Positions 13,201 through 17,610 of a stretch of 32,095 nucleotides of DNA are shown piece after piece. The first letter of the stretch is position 1, and each line of letters opens with the position of its first letter. Source of the stretch: Acidobacteriota bacterium. Lineage in GTDB: Bacteria; Acidobacteriota; Terriglobia; Terriglobales; SCQP01. The position numbers and the translations under genes are program-made. The stretch covers positions 1 to 32,095 of the forward strand of contig JAJYIU010000032.1 of the NCBI GenBank assembly GCA_021789895.1. The letters are read 5' to 3'. Below the pieces are notes generated by a model. The model was not told the DNA's origin and did no database searches. It saw only the letters and a list, made by a program, of their open reading frames with translations.

Positions 13201-16200
13201 ATCGTGCCGGCAGGCAGCAGTTGCAGCTTGAACGTCAGCTTCACGCCCACCGCCACCGGCCTGCGCAGCGGCACGATCAGCTTCACCGACGATGCCGCCG
13301 GCAGTCCGCAAACCGTGCCGGTTTCCGGAATGGGCACCGCCCCCGGCGTTTTCCTCGCCCCCGCCAACGTCAGCTTCCCCCCGACCAACAAGGGGGCGAG
13401 CAGTTATCCGATTACCGTGACCCTGACCAACTCCGGTACCGGCGCGTTGAACAATCTTGCGATCGCCGCCCTGGGCGACTACACGATCACCAACCATTGC
13501 CCGGCTTCGCTCGGCGCCGGGCAGAACTGCGCCATTGACGTGGTTTTCACGCCGCAGATCGCCGGCCAGGATTCGGGCACGCTCAATTTCAGCGACGCCG
13601 CCGGACAGCAAACCGTTAATTTGTCGGGCACCGGCCTGGCGCCCGGCGCCAGCCTCAGCACCAACCAACTTTTCTTTGGCGGGCAGTTGACTGGAACCAC
13701 TTCGCCCGCGCAGACGGTAGTGTTGACCAACAACGGCACGGGGGTGCTGAACATCACCGGCATCACGACACTGGCCGGATTCAAGCTGGTGACCAGTTGC
13801 GTGGACACCAGCGGCACCGGCACGCTTGCCGCCGGCGCCAGTTGTCCGCTGAACATCGCCTTCGCCCCGCAGTCCAGCGGGGTGGACACGGGCAGTGTAG
13901 TGATCGCCGATTCGGCCGGGACCCAATTGGTGCAGGTTACCGGGTACGGCAACGTCGCCGGGCTGACAGTGACTCCGTCGGTGGTCACCTTCGGCGCGGA
14001 GATGGTGAACACCATCAGCGAATCGCAAACCATCACCGTCACCAACACCGGCACCACCGACCTGGTCTTGAATCCGATTCAAGCCAGCGGCGATTTTCAG
14101 GCGGTCAGCACCTGCCCGGCCGCTCCGGCCGTGTTGAAGGCGGGCGCCTCCTGTCCGGTCAACGTCAGTTTCGGGCCGACCACGGTGGGCGCGCGCAGTG
14201 CGACCCTGACGGTCAGCGACAGCGCGGGAACGGTCACAACTTCCGCCATCCTGCAAGGCACCGGGACCTTGCCCGGCATCAGCACCTCTCCCTCGACCCT
14301 GTTCTTTGGCGGCGAGGCGGTGAACACGACCAGCAGCATGCAAACCATCACCGTCAGCAATACCGGCACCGCGCCCCTGCAAATTTGGTTGATCAAGACC
14401 AGCGGCGATTTCAGCGAAATCAATAACTGTACCATGGCCAGTTTGCCGGCCGGCCAGACCTGTGTCATCAGCGTGGCGATGACTCCGACCACGCTGGGCA
14501 GCGAAAACGGCCAAATCGAGATCTACGATAACGCGGACGGGCTGCATACCATCGCGCTCAGCGGCGTCGGCATGGGCGCGGGCATATTGCTGCAGCCTTC
14601 GAGCCTGGCCTTTGGCAGCCAGCCGATCCCCAGCGCCAATGGCTCCGGGGTTACGTTGACCGGCCCGACGCAAGCGGTGCTGCTAACCAATACCGGCAAT
14701 GCTCCATTAGCGCTCTCAGGATTGAGTATCCAGAGTCCATTCAGCCAAAGCAACGACTGCGGCACGAGCCTTGCCCCCGGCGCAAGCTGCACGCTATCTA
14801 TCAGCTTTAATCCTACGATCCAGGGGCAGGCGACCGGTTCGCTGACGATTGCCGATACCTCCGGCAACTCCGAATCGGTCGCGTTGAACGGCTATGGCAG
14901 CCCCAACGGGTTAACCTTGTCGCCTTCCAGCCTCAATTTCGGCACTCAGGCGGTGAACCAAAACGGCAGCGCGCAAACCGTAACCCTGACCAACAATACG
15001 GGACAAAACATCAGCAACCTGAAGATTGTCGCCAGCGGCGAGTTCAGCGTAACCGATACTTGCGGCGGTGCCATCGCCAACGCGGGAAGTTGCACCCTGC
15101 AGGTCAGCCTGCAGCCGCTGACCTCGGGAACGATTACCGGCTCGATCAGCATCAGCGGCAACCTGAGCGGCAGTTCCTCGGCCGCATTGCGCAGTCCGCG
15201 GCCGCGCTATTCCTCCGGCTCGGTCAATGCCAACGGGCTGGCTGAGATTGCCTTAATCGGCAACGGCAGCGCCGCGGGCGTCAGCCTGTCGGCGAACAAC
15301 TTAACCTTTGTCAACCAGCCGACCGGAACGACCAGCGCGGCGCAGACGATCGTACTGACCAACAGCGGACAAGGCGATCTGGCCGGGGTGAACATCGGCA
15401 TTTCGGGTGATTTCAGCCAATCGAACACCTGCACAGCTACCGTAGCCGCCGGAGCCAAGTGCAGCATCCAGGTCAAGTTCACTCCGAGCGTGACCGGCAC
15501 GCGCACCGGCCAGTTGAGCATCACCGACAGCGCCGCCGGTTCGCCCCAAATCGTTTCGCTGAGCGGCGTCGGTTTTATTCCTACGCCGAAAGCCGATCTT
15601 TCGGCGGCCAATTTGGCCTTCACACGGCAGCCGGTGGGAACCGCCAGCAGCCCGCAAGTGCTGACCATTTCCAATTCCGGAACCGCCAATTTGACCTTCA
15701 GCGCCATCGGCCTGAGCGGAAAGAATGCGGCGGATTTCGCTATCGCGACCGGCGCCACGACCTGCACGACCAGCGCGGCGCTGGTTGCCGGCGCCAAGTG
15801 TACCATCGGCATCATCTTCACCCCCGGCGCGACCGGCGCCCGCAGCGCGACCTTGAGCCTGGCCGACAATGCGCTCACCAGCCCGCAAACGGTGGCCTTG
15901 GCTGGAGGCGGGGAAGATTATTCGTTGGCAGTGACGTCGGGAATGCCCAGTTCCATTACCATCTCGCCGGGCGCAAGCGCCAATTATTCGCTTAGCGTTG
16001 CCCCGCTCGGCAACTCCACGCAGTCCGTCACCCTGGCCTGCAGCGGGGCGCCGGCCTACTCCACTTGCAGCGTTTCGCCGGCCTCGCTGACTCTCGACGG
16101 GACGCATACCGCCGCGGTTGCAGTGACGGTCACCACCACCTCGGGCTCGTTCCTGCCGCCGCCGGCGCCCCCGTCCGTTCCCCGGCTGCCACCGGCGATC

Positions 16201-16458
16201 TGGCTGGCGCTGGCGGGATGGCTGGCGGCCGGCATGCTATGGCTGCGGCGGCGGCGCAGCCGGCGCTGGGCGTGGGGCGGGTTGGCCGGCTTGCTGCTCG
16301 CCAGCGCCATGCTGGCCGGCTGCGGCGGGTATAGCCGCACCAATGCCACGCCCGCGGGGAATTACACCCTGCAGGTCACGGCGACCTCAGGCACGCAATC
16401 GCACACTACGAGCCTGAACCTGACGGTTTCACTATGCCCGGGATGCAATAGCCATTAG
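1225..16458 (+). CDS. Giant secreted multi-propeller / choice-of-anchor-D surface protein (5,077 aa)
   Basis: One uninterrupted frame encodes a predicted cell-surface protein. Residues 1-29 are a signal peptide (cleavage near MPAQA|GP). Residues about 57-255 match the DUF7948-type domain that precedes SBBP repeats (LSFEPNQGQ, VRYLAHGAGYTLLLT). Then follow seven SBBP repeats (265-825), three choice-of-anchor-D modules, a TIG-like segment (about 1160-1250), seven FG-GAP repeats (1255-1605), two more modules, an NHL block (1846-2546), seven modules, a Kelch block (3273-3626) and twelve modules. The total is about 24 ASH/Hydin-like beta-sandwiches of about 102 residues, nearly all with one closely spaced Cys pair. 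The C-terminus has two hydrophobic segments (about 4991-5010 and 5018-5034) around a basic LRRRRSRR loop, then a short beta-rich tail ending CPGCNSH. The protein is probably exported and membrane-anchored. Adhesion, matrix or polysaccharide binding are guesses from modular architecture; no catalytic site was recognised. It is monocistronic. Confidence 0.9.
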   Translation: MKPRHIVRAALLAGMLTLVCYPPTMPAQAGPARQPAAGRAAAAARRQAQQAARLQAAYGRLPLSFEPNQGQAPPAVRYLAHGAGYTLLLTAKGAVLALAGRGQRTTVRMRLAGVRQQPVFSGRQELAGRVNYLIGNDPARWHTQIPLYRQVQAANVYRGIALVYYGNRGRLEYDFDVHPGAHPGDIRLQMEGAAPARIAADGSLQFSTPAGMVSWLHPVAYQPAVAGHARRPVQARFVRLAHKQYGFRLGPYDHARPLVIDPSIVYYPALVYSTLLGSPSGTEQSDTQTHIAVDGNGDAYLVGQTSASDFPMTTGAYNPSFPGGVCTDSSGGSKPCSAIFITKLNASGSQLVYSTYLGGTNRDKTFGVALDSTGQAYVVGMTSSADFPVTAGAYQSQLASGTCDVNGGTAGACPNAFLTVLNASGSGLVYSTYLGGPGPSTPAGLSGANAGLGIAVLSPSAVFINGVSASSGFPTTAGVYQPAYPGIPGCYFGGTQGNCPVDFVARFDPTQSGLASLVYSTYLGGAQGSTGIDELLINNGGPAGGIAVDSAGNAYVTGPTDDYTFPDISGSFGTGGSGPIGSCSILGQSGMCNVAFVTKLNPTGTALVYSGFIGNGNGTDTGSLAIALDGSDDAYITGYTTSGFPTTAGAFQTSFGGGSLDAFVTEINAAGNGLVYSTYLGGSGDELEMANGGSLGTLAVDGSGQAYITGNTDSSDFPTQHSLQAFNQGNNCTATNNDGTTRPCTDAFITMLNANGSGLVFSSFFGSGGDDTGDGIALDASGNIYVSGETQGSGSGNSYAFPTTSGAFQTTLPCCENASFAAKISLSTSAVVVSPTSLNFGDVNLNTTSPAQTLTFANDTNVAVTPQSGNISGTDASEFNVLGASTCAIGTPIPAGGTCTLMITFSPAYSGSASAMLTVSTDSTVTPALSVPLSGNGVSGGTVSFSPGSLNFGNQAVGTTSAPQMVTITNTGTGPVNNINISTTSSEDIQGFLFAANCPSSLAAGASCTVNISFDPDAVATVNGQLLVYDDAAGSPQFINLSGSGVQGVNPGVTFSPASLSFGNQVAGTVSAPQTVTITNTGTSPLAITNIGTPSTFPNIQNCPSSLASMASCTVSVSFAPNAVGSTSGTLQVFDNAAGSPQFISLYGSGVQGTGVGNPVPLIAQPLVPDAAMPGAANFTLTVNGTGFVSGAAVDWNGQALMTTFVSSSQLTAAVSSMDVANGGTAVIAVVNPSGARSNPALFTIVAPSTNPTFVNASNSPFPAGNSPVKVAIGDFNGDGRMDLAIANNSDNTVTILLGNGNGTFTQAPGSPIAVGNAPYAIAVGDFNGDGRQDLAIANGGINQNGSNNVTILLGNGDGTFNQASGSPIAVGNGADALAVGDFNGDGTLDLAVANYNDATIIILMGNGDGTFTPASGSPLSVGSEPIAIAVGDFNHDGKLDLVVSDFGSSNVIVLLGNGDGTFTSAPSQPGVGVGPDGIAVGDFNGDGNLDLAVANSSSNNLTILLGNGSGGFTPASGSPIGMTNPARIIAGDFNGDGKLDLAVTNTTNNTVTLLLGNGDGTFTPAASSPVSVGSNPFGIAAGDFNNDGLLDFVTANLSNVSVMLQSPAGGSGFSAGMASFACLGASSCLQLNFGNQAINTTSAAQTLTITNTGTGPLGNLYITTHSNESIQGFPFTTNCSNTLAVGASCTVNISFQPNVIGAVSGQLLVSDDAVNSPQVLPLSGTGVQSGSGGVVTITPGNLGFGGQILGTTSSAQTVTITNTGSGTLGSIAISISPGSAASVFPFTTTCASTLAAGASCTVSLSFAPAVQGLATGQLQVADDAANSPQSIPIAGSGMLANQLQQIITTIAGGDAPQDLPANQAPVGTPCGLSADAAGNFYLGDWSNKHIYKINSAGQLTTIAGNGTVIYTGDGPATATGFELGGFPICGFTADSSGNVYFVDHPITGLSASGFQQTSTIREIVAATGQIQTLIPNLQPGYSGDGGKASNAQLSSAVFSLALDPTAAYGFIADSGNNVIREVNISTGIITTLAGNGMPGVTGDGGPAGGASLDFPTSIALDAAGNLYIAEANFVKEVPCATGAAGCAPPNGEQAGYIYNRVTLPTSVQLNNGTSMLAIAVDNSGNVYIADTAHNLIYSSPAGQTTASLYAGGGTAGLDEGGPATSATLLHPNALLAAGGNLYLNDPGNARVQLVNSTGNIQTIFGNGLSSLFGANLPATQTEASNYQATAADAHGNIYLSDTNDNVIREITPQGIISTVAGNLTSGNSGDNGPATSAQLNHPMGIGFDGQGNLYIADTANNVVREVKAATGIITTIAGNGTSGYTGDGGPATSAELNNPAILALDPAGDLFILDYSNVVREVTPDGIIHTVAGNGVYGNTGLGSPATSAELSPEFIAVDHAGNLFITDDQSQVLEVPCVTALSSCTPPSGETAGYLYAVAGNGTPGYSGDGGPATAAQLAVPYDLRVDALGNIFVLDAAESAIREFTVGGTITTIAGTGMPGFGGDGGPAIDAHLNWPMFMALTPAGSLVFDDEGNSRIRSISNVEVAGASVNPAALNFADQQVGTTSAPQTVTITNTGGANLVFSSISVNDNDFTVGNNTCATGGDGLVPGASCTVSVIFQPTVMGSYTVTLTLTDNAADSPQAVALSGTAFAPVASLSSASLSFGDQLLHTASSAQIVTLSNSGTAALAISSITAAGDFAETNTCGSTLAVGANCAISVIFTPTVTGARTGTLTLTDNAADSPQAVALSGTGIAPVASLSSASLDFGDQLLHTASSAQIVTLSNPGTAALAISSITAAGDFAETNTCGSTLAVGANCAISVIFTPTVTGARTGTLTITDSAGGSPQAVALSGTGTEPLLNIAPASLSFGNQLLHTASSAQIVTLSNPGTAALAISSIAASGDFAETNTCGSTLAVGANCAISVIFTPTATGARTGTLTITDNAGGSPQTVALSGTGTEPLLNIAPALLSFSNQLLNTTSGAQAVTLSNTGTAAMTISLIAASGDFAENNNCGASLAINATCAISVTFKPSAEGARTGTLTITDNAGGSPQTVALSGIGIEPMAVLSASTLDFGSQYIGLNGTPQTVTLSNTGSGATAPLSISGISASAGFVESSNCGSSLAIGASCTISVSFVPTTAGAYTGALTISDNAGNSPQAVALSGTGVIGYPTVTLNTTSLTFPSQQPGTISAAQPVIVSNTGHAVLNIGGIAIDAGFQQTNNCGSSLGVGSSCTIQVSFAPVAKSVGTITGNLTITDNAANSPQSVSLSGTAVTLNNWTGLTASGSLPWRNGADVLPDGQDDLIVFGGGNSQTNLNDTWVLSHADGLGGTPTWTELTPASEPPARHNAFAAYAAASNRLIVFGGCEGGCYPMDTAVWVLSHANGQGGTPAWSQLATSGTAPWIRQGGVTAYDPGSNRLIIFGGQNGWGSGGVYTDTWVLTNADGTGSGSPTWIKLATSGGPPQYNYFPGSYYDAKNNRLVVLGGSDATSGSSNAIWTLANANGLGGTPTWTNSLAQGTAGAPSNFQGGGMYFADYNAGSNLGWVLLVPTMAQIPNPELWQVSNANGTSTPAWNQTPASGLPNDGSGVYHYMEGMVFNPDSGVLTALLANSADNTMQAYVLNPQQASAPVVKLSASSLSYPSQTVASASAGQPITLTNIGTAPLAISSIAASGDFAASNDCSASLAINTSCTISVAFTPTLAGTRTGTLTIIDDAGDSPQTVALSGEGVDTTPAVSLSPTTWDFGNVYLGQAGLGVITLTNTGNATLAISGISVPAAFNLNTSSNCGSSLNAGASCIISVSFIPTTAGPVTGSLTISDNASGSPQSVALAGTGVVGAPTAGITPANGLSFGSQATGTPSTQTVILANTGNGAMTISSISASGDFSQVNGCGAMLAANVTCSISITFTPTATGSRSGTLSISDNAPNSPQTVTLSGTGMAPGISFTPSAIVFGGTELNATATAGLTIQNTGNEDLHISGASASLGDFAVASGCAIVPAGSSCSLNVSFTPTATGLRSGTISFTDDAAGSPQTVPVSGMGTAPGVFLAPANVSFPPTNKGASSYPITVTLTNSGTGALNNLAIAALGDYTITNHCPASLGAGQNCAIDVVFTPQIAGQDSGTLNFSDAAGQQTVNLSGTGLAPGASLSTNQLFFGGQLTGTTSPAQTVVLTNNGTGVLNITGITTLAGFKLVTSCVDTSGTGTLAAGASCPLNIAFAPQSSGVDTGSVVIADSAGTQLVQVTGYGNVAGLTVTPSVVTFGAEMVNTISESQTITVTNTGTTDLVLNPIQASGDFQAVSTCPAAPAVLKAGASCPVNVSFGPTTVGARSATLTVSDSAGTVTTSAILQGTGTLPGISTSPSTLFFGGEAVNTTSSMQTITVSNTGTAPLQIWLIKTSGDFSEINNCTMASLPAGQTCVISVAMTPTTLGSENGQIEIYDNADGLHTIALSGVGMGAGILLQPSSLAFGSQPIPSANGSGVTLTGPTQAVLLTNTGNAPLALSGLSIQSPFSQSNDCGTSLAPGASCTLSISFNPTIQGQATGSLTIADTSGNSESVALNGYGSPNGLTLSPSSLNFGTQAVNQNGSAQTVTLTNNTGQNISNLKIVASGEFSVTDTCGGAIANAGSCTLQVSLQPLTSGTITGSISISGNLSGSSSAALRSPRPRYSSGSVNANGLAEIALIGNGSAAGVSLSANNLTFVNQPTGTTSAAQTIVLTNSGQGDLAGVNIGISGDFSQSNTCTATVAAGAKCSIQVKFTPSVTGTRTGQLSITDSAAGSPQIVSLSGVGFIPTPKADLSAANLAFTRQPVGTASSPQVLTISNSGTANLTFSAIGLSGKNAADFAIATGATTCTTSAALVAGAKCTIGIIFTPGATGARSATLSLADNALTSPQTVALAGGGEDYSLAVTSGMPSSITISPGASANYSLSVAPLGNSTQSVTLACSGAPAYSTCSVSPASLTLDGTHTAAVAVTVTTTSGSFLPPPAPPSVPRLPPAIWLALAGWLAAGMLWLRRRRSRRWAWGGLAGLLLASAMLAGCGGYSRTNATPAGNYTLQVTATSGTQSHTTSLNLTVSLCPGCNSH
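2020..3700 (+). repeat. SBBP beta-propeller block, seven repeats
   Basis: Seven units share the SBBP pattern LVYSTYLGG, then IAVDxxGNAYVTG, then SxDFPTT, at roughly residues 265-825 of the giant protein. Seven units fit one complete seven-bladed propeller. Units three and four carry longer insertions with extra Cys pairs. Unit five (LVYSGFIGNGNG) and unit seven (LVFSSFFGSGGDD) are the most diverged. Confidence 0.8.
4985..6040 (+). repeat. FG-GAP/VCBS-type repeat block, seven units
   Basis: Seven copies of GDFNxDGxxDLAxAN followed by VTILLGNGDGTF and a spacer with SPIxVG lie at about residues 1255-1605. The DxNxDGxxD core is the calcium-binding loop of integrin-like FG-GAP propellers, so calcium binding is expected. 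Seven units again fit a seven-bladed propeller. Confidence 0.85.
6760..8860 (+). repeat. NHL-type propeller block, about ten repeats
   Basis: Recurrent TTIAGNGxxGYxGDGGPATSAxL followed by P, DxxGNLYIADxxNxVIREV lie at about residues 1846-2546. About ten or eleven TIAGNG-like units can be counted, some degenerate (for example the Gly-poor unit near 7830-7900). That is more than one six-bladed NHL propeller. Two blades carry a matched insertion of type EVPC, CxPPxGE, AGYxY near 7450-7520 and 8470-8540. Confidence 0.8.
9190..10413 (+). repeat. 306-bp tandem DNA repeat, four units within the giant ORF
   Basis: Units begin at 9190, 9496, 9802 and 10108, with the equivalent point of a fifth, diverged module at 10414. 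Spacing is exactly 306 bp, one 102-residue choice-of-anchor-D module. Bases 9281-9434 appear identical to 9587-9740 by eye, and the third unit differs by only a handful of bases; the fourth is clearly more diverged. The pattern indicates recent in-frame duplication or gene conversion. Confidence 0.85.
11041..12100 (+). repeat. Kelch-like propeller block
   Basis: Units of NRLIVFGGxxG, then DTWVLSxAxGxGGTPxW, then LxxSGxxPxxR recur about five to six times at residues 3273-3626. This is the Kelch / galactose-oxidase-central-domain pattern. The last units (near 11760-12060) are degenerate. The block sits between two runs of choice-of-anchor-D modules and no Cys pairing is conserved in it. Confidence 0.75.
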
Positions 16459-16470
16459 GATGCCGCCAGC

Positions 16471-16505
16471 CCCCGGCGGATGGCGAACGACGCCAACCGC
16501 CGGGG
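16471..16505. terminator. Stem-loop between convergent genes, candidate bidirectional terminator
   Basis: The left arm CCCCGGCGG (16471-16479) pairs perfectly with CCGCCGGGG (16497-16505). A nested GGCG/CGCC stem (16482-16485 with 16491-16494) closes a 5-nt loop. It lies 12 bp past the giant ORF stop and 52 bp before the stop of the convergent minus-strand gene, where a shared terminator is expected. Neither strand has a clear U-tract, so efficiency is uncertain. Confidence 0.5.
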
Positions 16506-16557
16506 CCGGCGCTAAAGGGGCAATCAGCGTGGGGTAAGGCCAGGGACGGCGCTGATT

Positions 16558-16977
16558 TTACGAACCGGAGCCGGCGCCGGCCGAAGATGCCGCGGCCGCC
16601 TGGCGATGCAAGACGATATTCGAGTTGAACATATCGCTGGTGATTTTCAGGCTGAGGTCGTCGCCTTTCAACACGCCCGTATGATTGATATCGCCCTGGC
16701 CGAAATGGGTGATGAAACTGATCTGGCTGCCCTGTATTTTCAATTGATGGACAGCGATGGTGTTATCGCCGACCGTGATCTGGCCTTTCCAGACACCATC
16801 GGCCTGCCATAACTTCAAAGTCATCGTCATCGAGCCCTGAGGGCCTTCCATTTGACCACTCCAAGACCCTGTGAACTTGGATTTCGGCGAAGCGGCCAGG
16901 GAAGCGAGTGAAAGCAGGAGAACGAAAAGGGCCGCGCTCAGCGGCGGCAGAAAACGACGCCATGCGGAATGAGGCAT
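16558..16977 (-). CDS. Small secreted beta-rich protein of unknown function (139 aa)
   Basis: The start is placed at the ATG 16977-16975 because a strong GGAGGAAA lies 5 nt upstream; the open frame extends 21 codons further but that part looks non-coding. Residues 1-29 are a signal peptide (FLPPLSAALFVLLLSLASLAAS). The mature part begins FTGSWSGQMEGPQGSM and has alternating hydrophobic strands (MTLKLW, VWKGQITVG, HQLKIQGSQISFI). It ends in a low-complexity Ala/Ser/Gly tail. The GSWSG-EGPQGSM pattern resembles a small beta-barrel-like module found alone or fused to hydrolases in Acidobacteriota. No catalytic residues are evident. It is separated from the GNAT gene upstream by about 140 bp. Confidence 0.75.
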   Translation of the reverse strand: MPHSAWRRFLPPLSAALFVLLLSLASLAASPKSKFTGSWSGQMEGPQGSMTMTLKLWQADGVWKGQITVGDNTIAVHQLKIQGSQISFITHFGQGDINHTGVLKGDDLSLKITSDMFNSNIVLHRQAAAASSAGAGSGS

Positions 16978-16982
16978 AACGA

Positions 16983-16990
16983 TTTCCTCC
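16983..16990 (-). promoter_or_regulatory. Strong Shine-Dalgarno that fixes the start at 16977
   Basis: On the minus strand these bases read GGAGGAAA, 5 nt before the ATG. This is one of the clearest ribosome-binding sites in the window and argues against the longer open frame reaching 17040. Confidence 0.7.
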
Positions 16991-17090
16991 GTGCAGGCTG
17001 TAAACGCCGCCAGTGTGGCACAAGCCCGGCGCCAGTCCAAGCCGCGCCGGTGAATTTTTACAATCTTAAAAGTTCAAGCGGCGGCAGAGA

Positions 17091-17107
17091 TGGCGAATCA
17101 GTCGCCA
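17091..17107 (-). terminator. Candidate stem-loop terminator after the Sel1-GNAT pair
   Basis: TGGCGA (17091-17096) and TCGCCA (17102-17107) form a perfect 6-bp stem around a 5-nt loop, 13 bp beyond the GNAT stop on the minus strand. The following transcript has only scattered U residues, so it is a weak terminator candidate. Confidence 0.35.
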
Positions 17108-17119
17108 AGAAGAGCCGAT

Positions 17120-17587
17120 TCAGAGCGTTTTCCGGTATTCGTGGAGCGGCATGCCGAAGTAATCGCCGATGCGGCCGGAAGGGGCATAGCCGTGGCGGCG
17201 ATAAAAGCGGCGGGCGCGATGGAGGGGCTCGGTGGAGTCCAAGGTGACATAGCGGCATCCCAGGCGGCGAAGCTCTGTTTCCGCTTGTTGCAACAAAGCC
17301 GCCGAGACGCCTTGGCCGTGCCAGGCCGGGACCACCGCCATACCGCGCAAATGCCCTTCTTCGCCGTGAGCGGCGGCGCCGAGGGCGCCAATGATGCTCC
17401 CCTCCGCGACGGCCACAAACATGCGCATCTCCTGCAGGCGGCGTTCAAGCGCCGGCAGGTCGGGTACGGTATCGGCATACGCCGCCGGGGTATAGCGGTC
17501 GCGGTAAGCGGCGAAGGCGGCGGCCAGGCAGCGCTCGATGGCGGCGAGGTCCTGGTGGACGGCAGGGCGGACGAGAAACGGGGGCAT
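17120..17587 (-). CDS. GNAT-family N-acetyltransferase (155 aa)
   Basis: This is a single-domain acyl-CoA-dependent N-acetyltransferase, likely cytoplasmic. The N-terminus VRPAVHQDLAAIERC is the usual GNAT beta1-alpha1. Motif A spans about residues 79-103 (LRGMAVVPAWHGQGVSAALL), with the pyrophosphate-binding Q/RxxGxG/A loop as HGQGVS. Motif B is ARRFYRRHGY (125-134). The start at 17587 is chosen because this is where GNAT homology begins, although the frame is open upstream to 17752 over the end of the Sel1 gene. The gap to the upstream Sel1 stop is 23 bp, so the two are probably co-transcribed. The substrate cannot be predicted; small-molecule amines and protein N-termini are both possible. 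Confidence 0.85.
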   Translation of the reverse strand: MPPFLVRPAVHQDLAAIERCLAAAFAAYRDRYTPAAYADTVPDLPALERRLQEMRMFVAVAEGSIIGALGAAAHGEEGHLRGMAVVPAWHGQGVSAALLQQAETELRRLGCRYVTLDSTEPLHRARRFYRRHGYAPSGRIGDYFGMPLHEYRKTL

Positions 17588-17610
17588 CGGGATGCCAAAA
17601 GGCGGAGCGC

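Noticed and set aside
12433-14673. Long antisense open frame (746 codons) on the minus strand inside the giant ORF
   Set aside because: It is Arg/Gly/Ala-rich low-complexity sequence with no domain, and it arises because GC-rich, codon-biased repeat DNA leaves the opposite frame free of stops. Similar shadows exist at 10273-11496 and 23731-25029.
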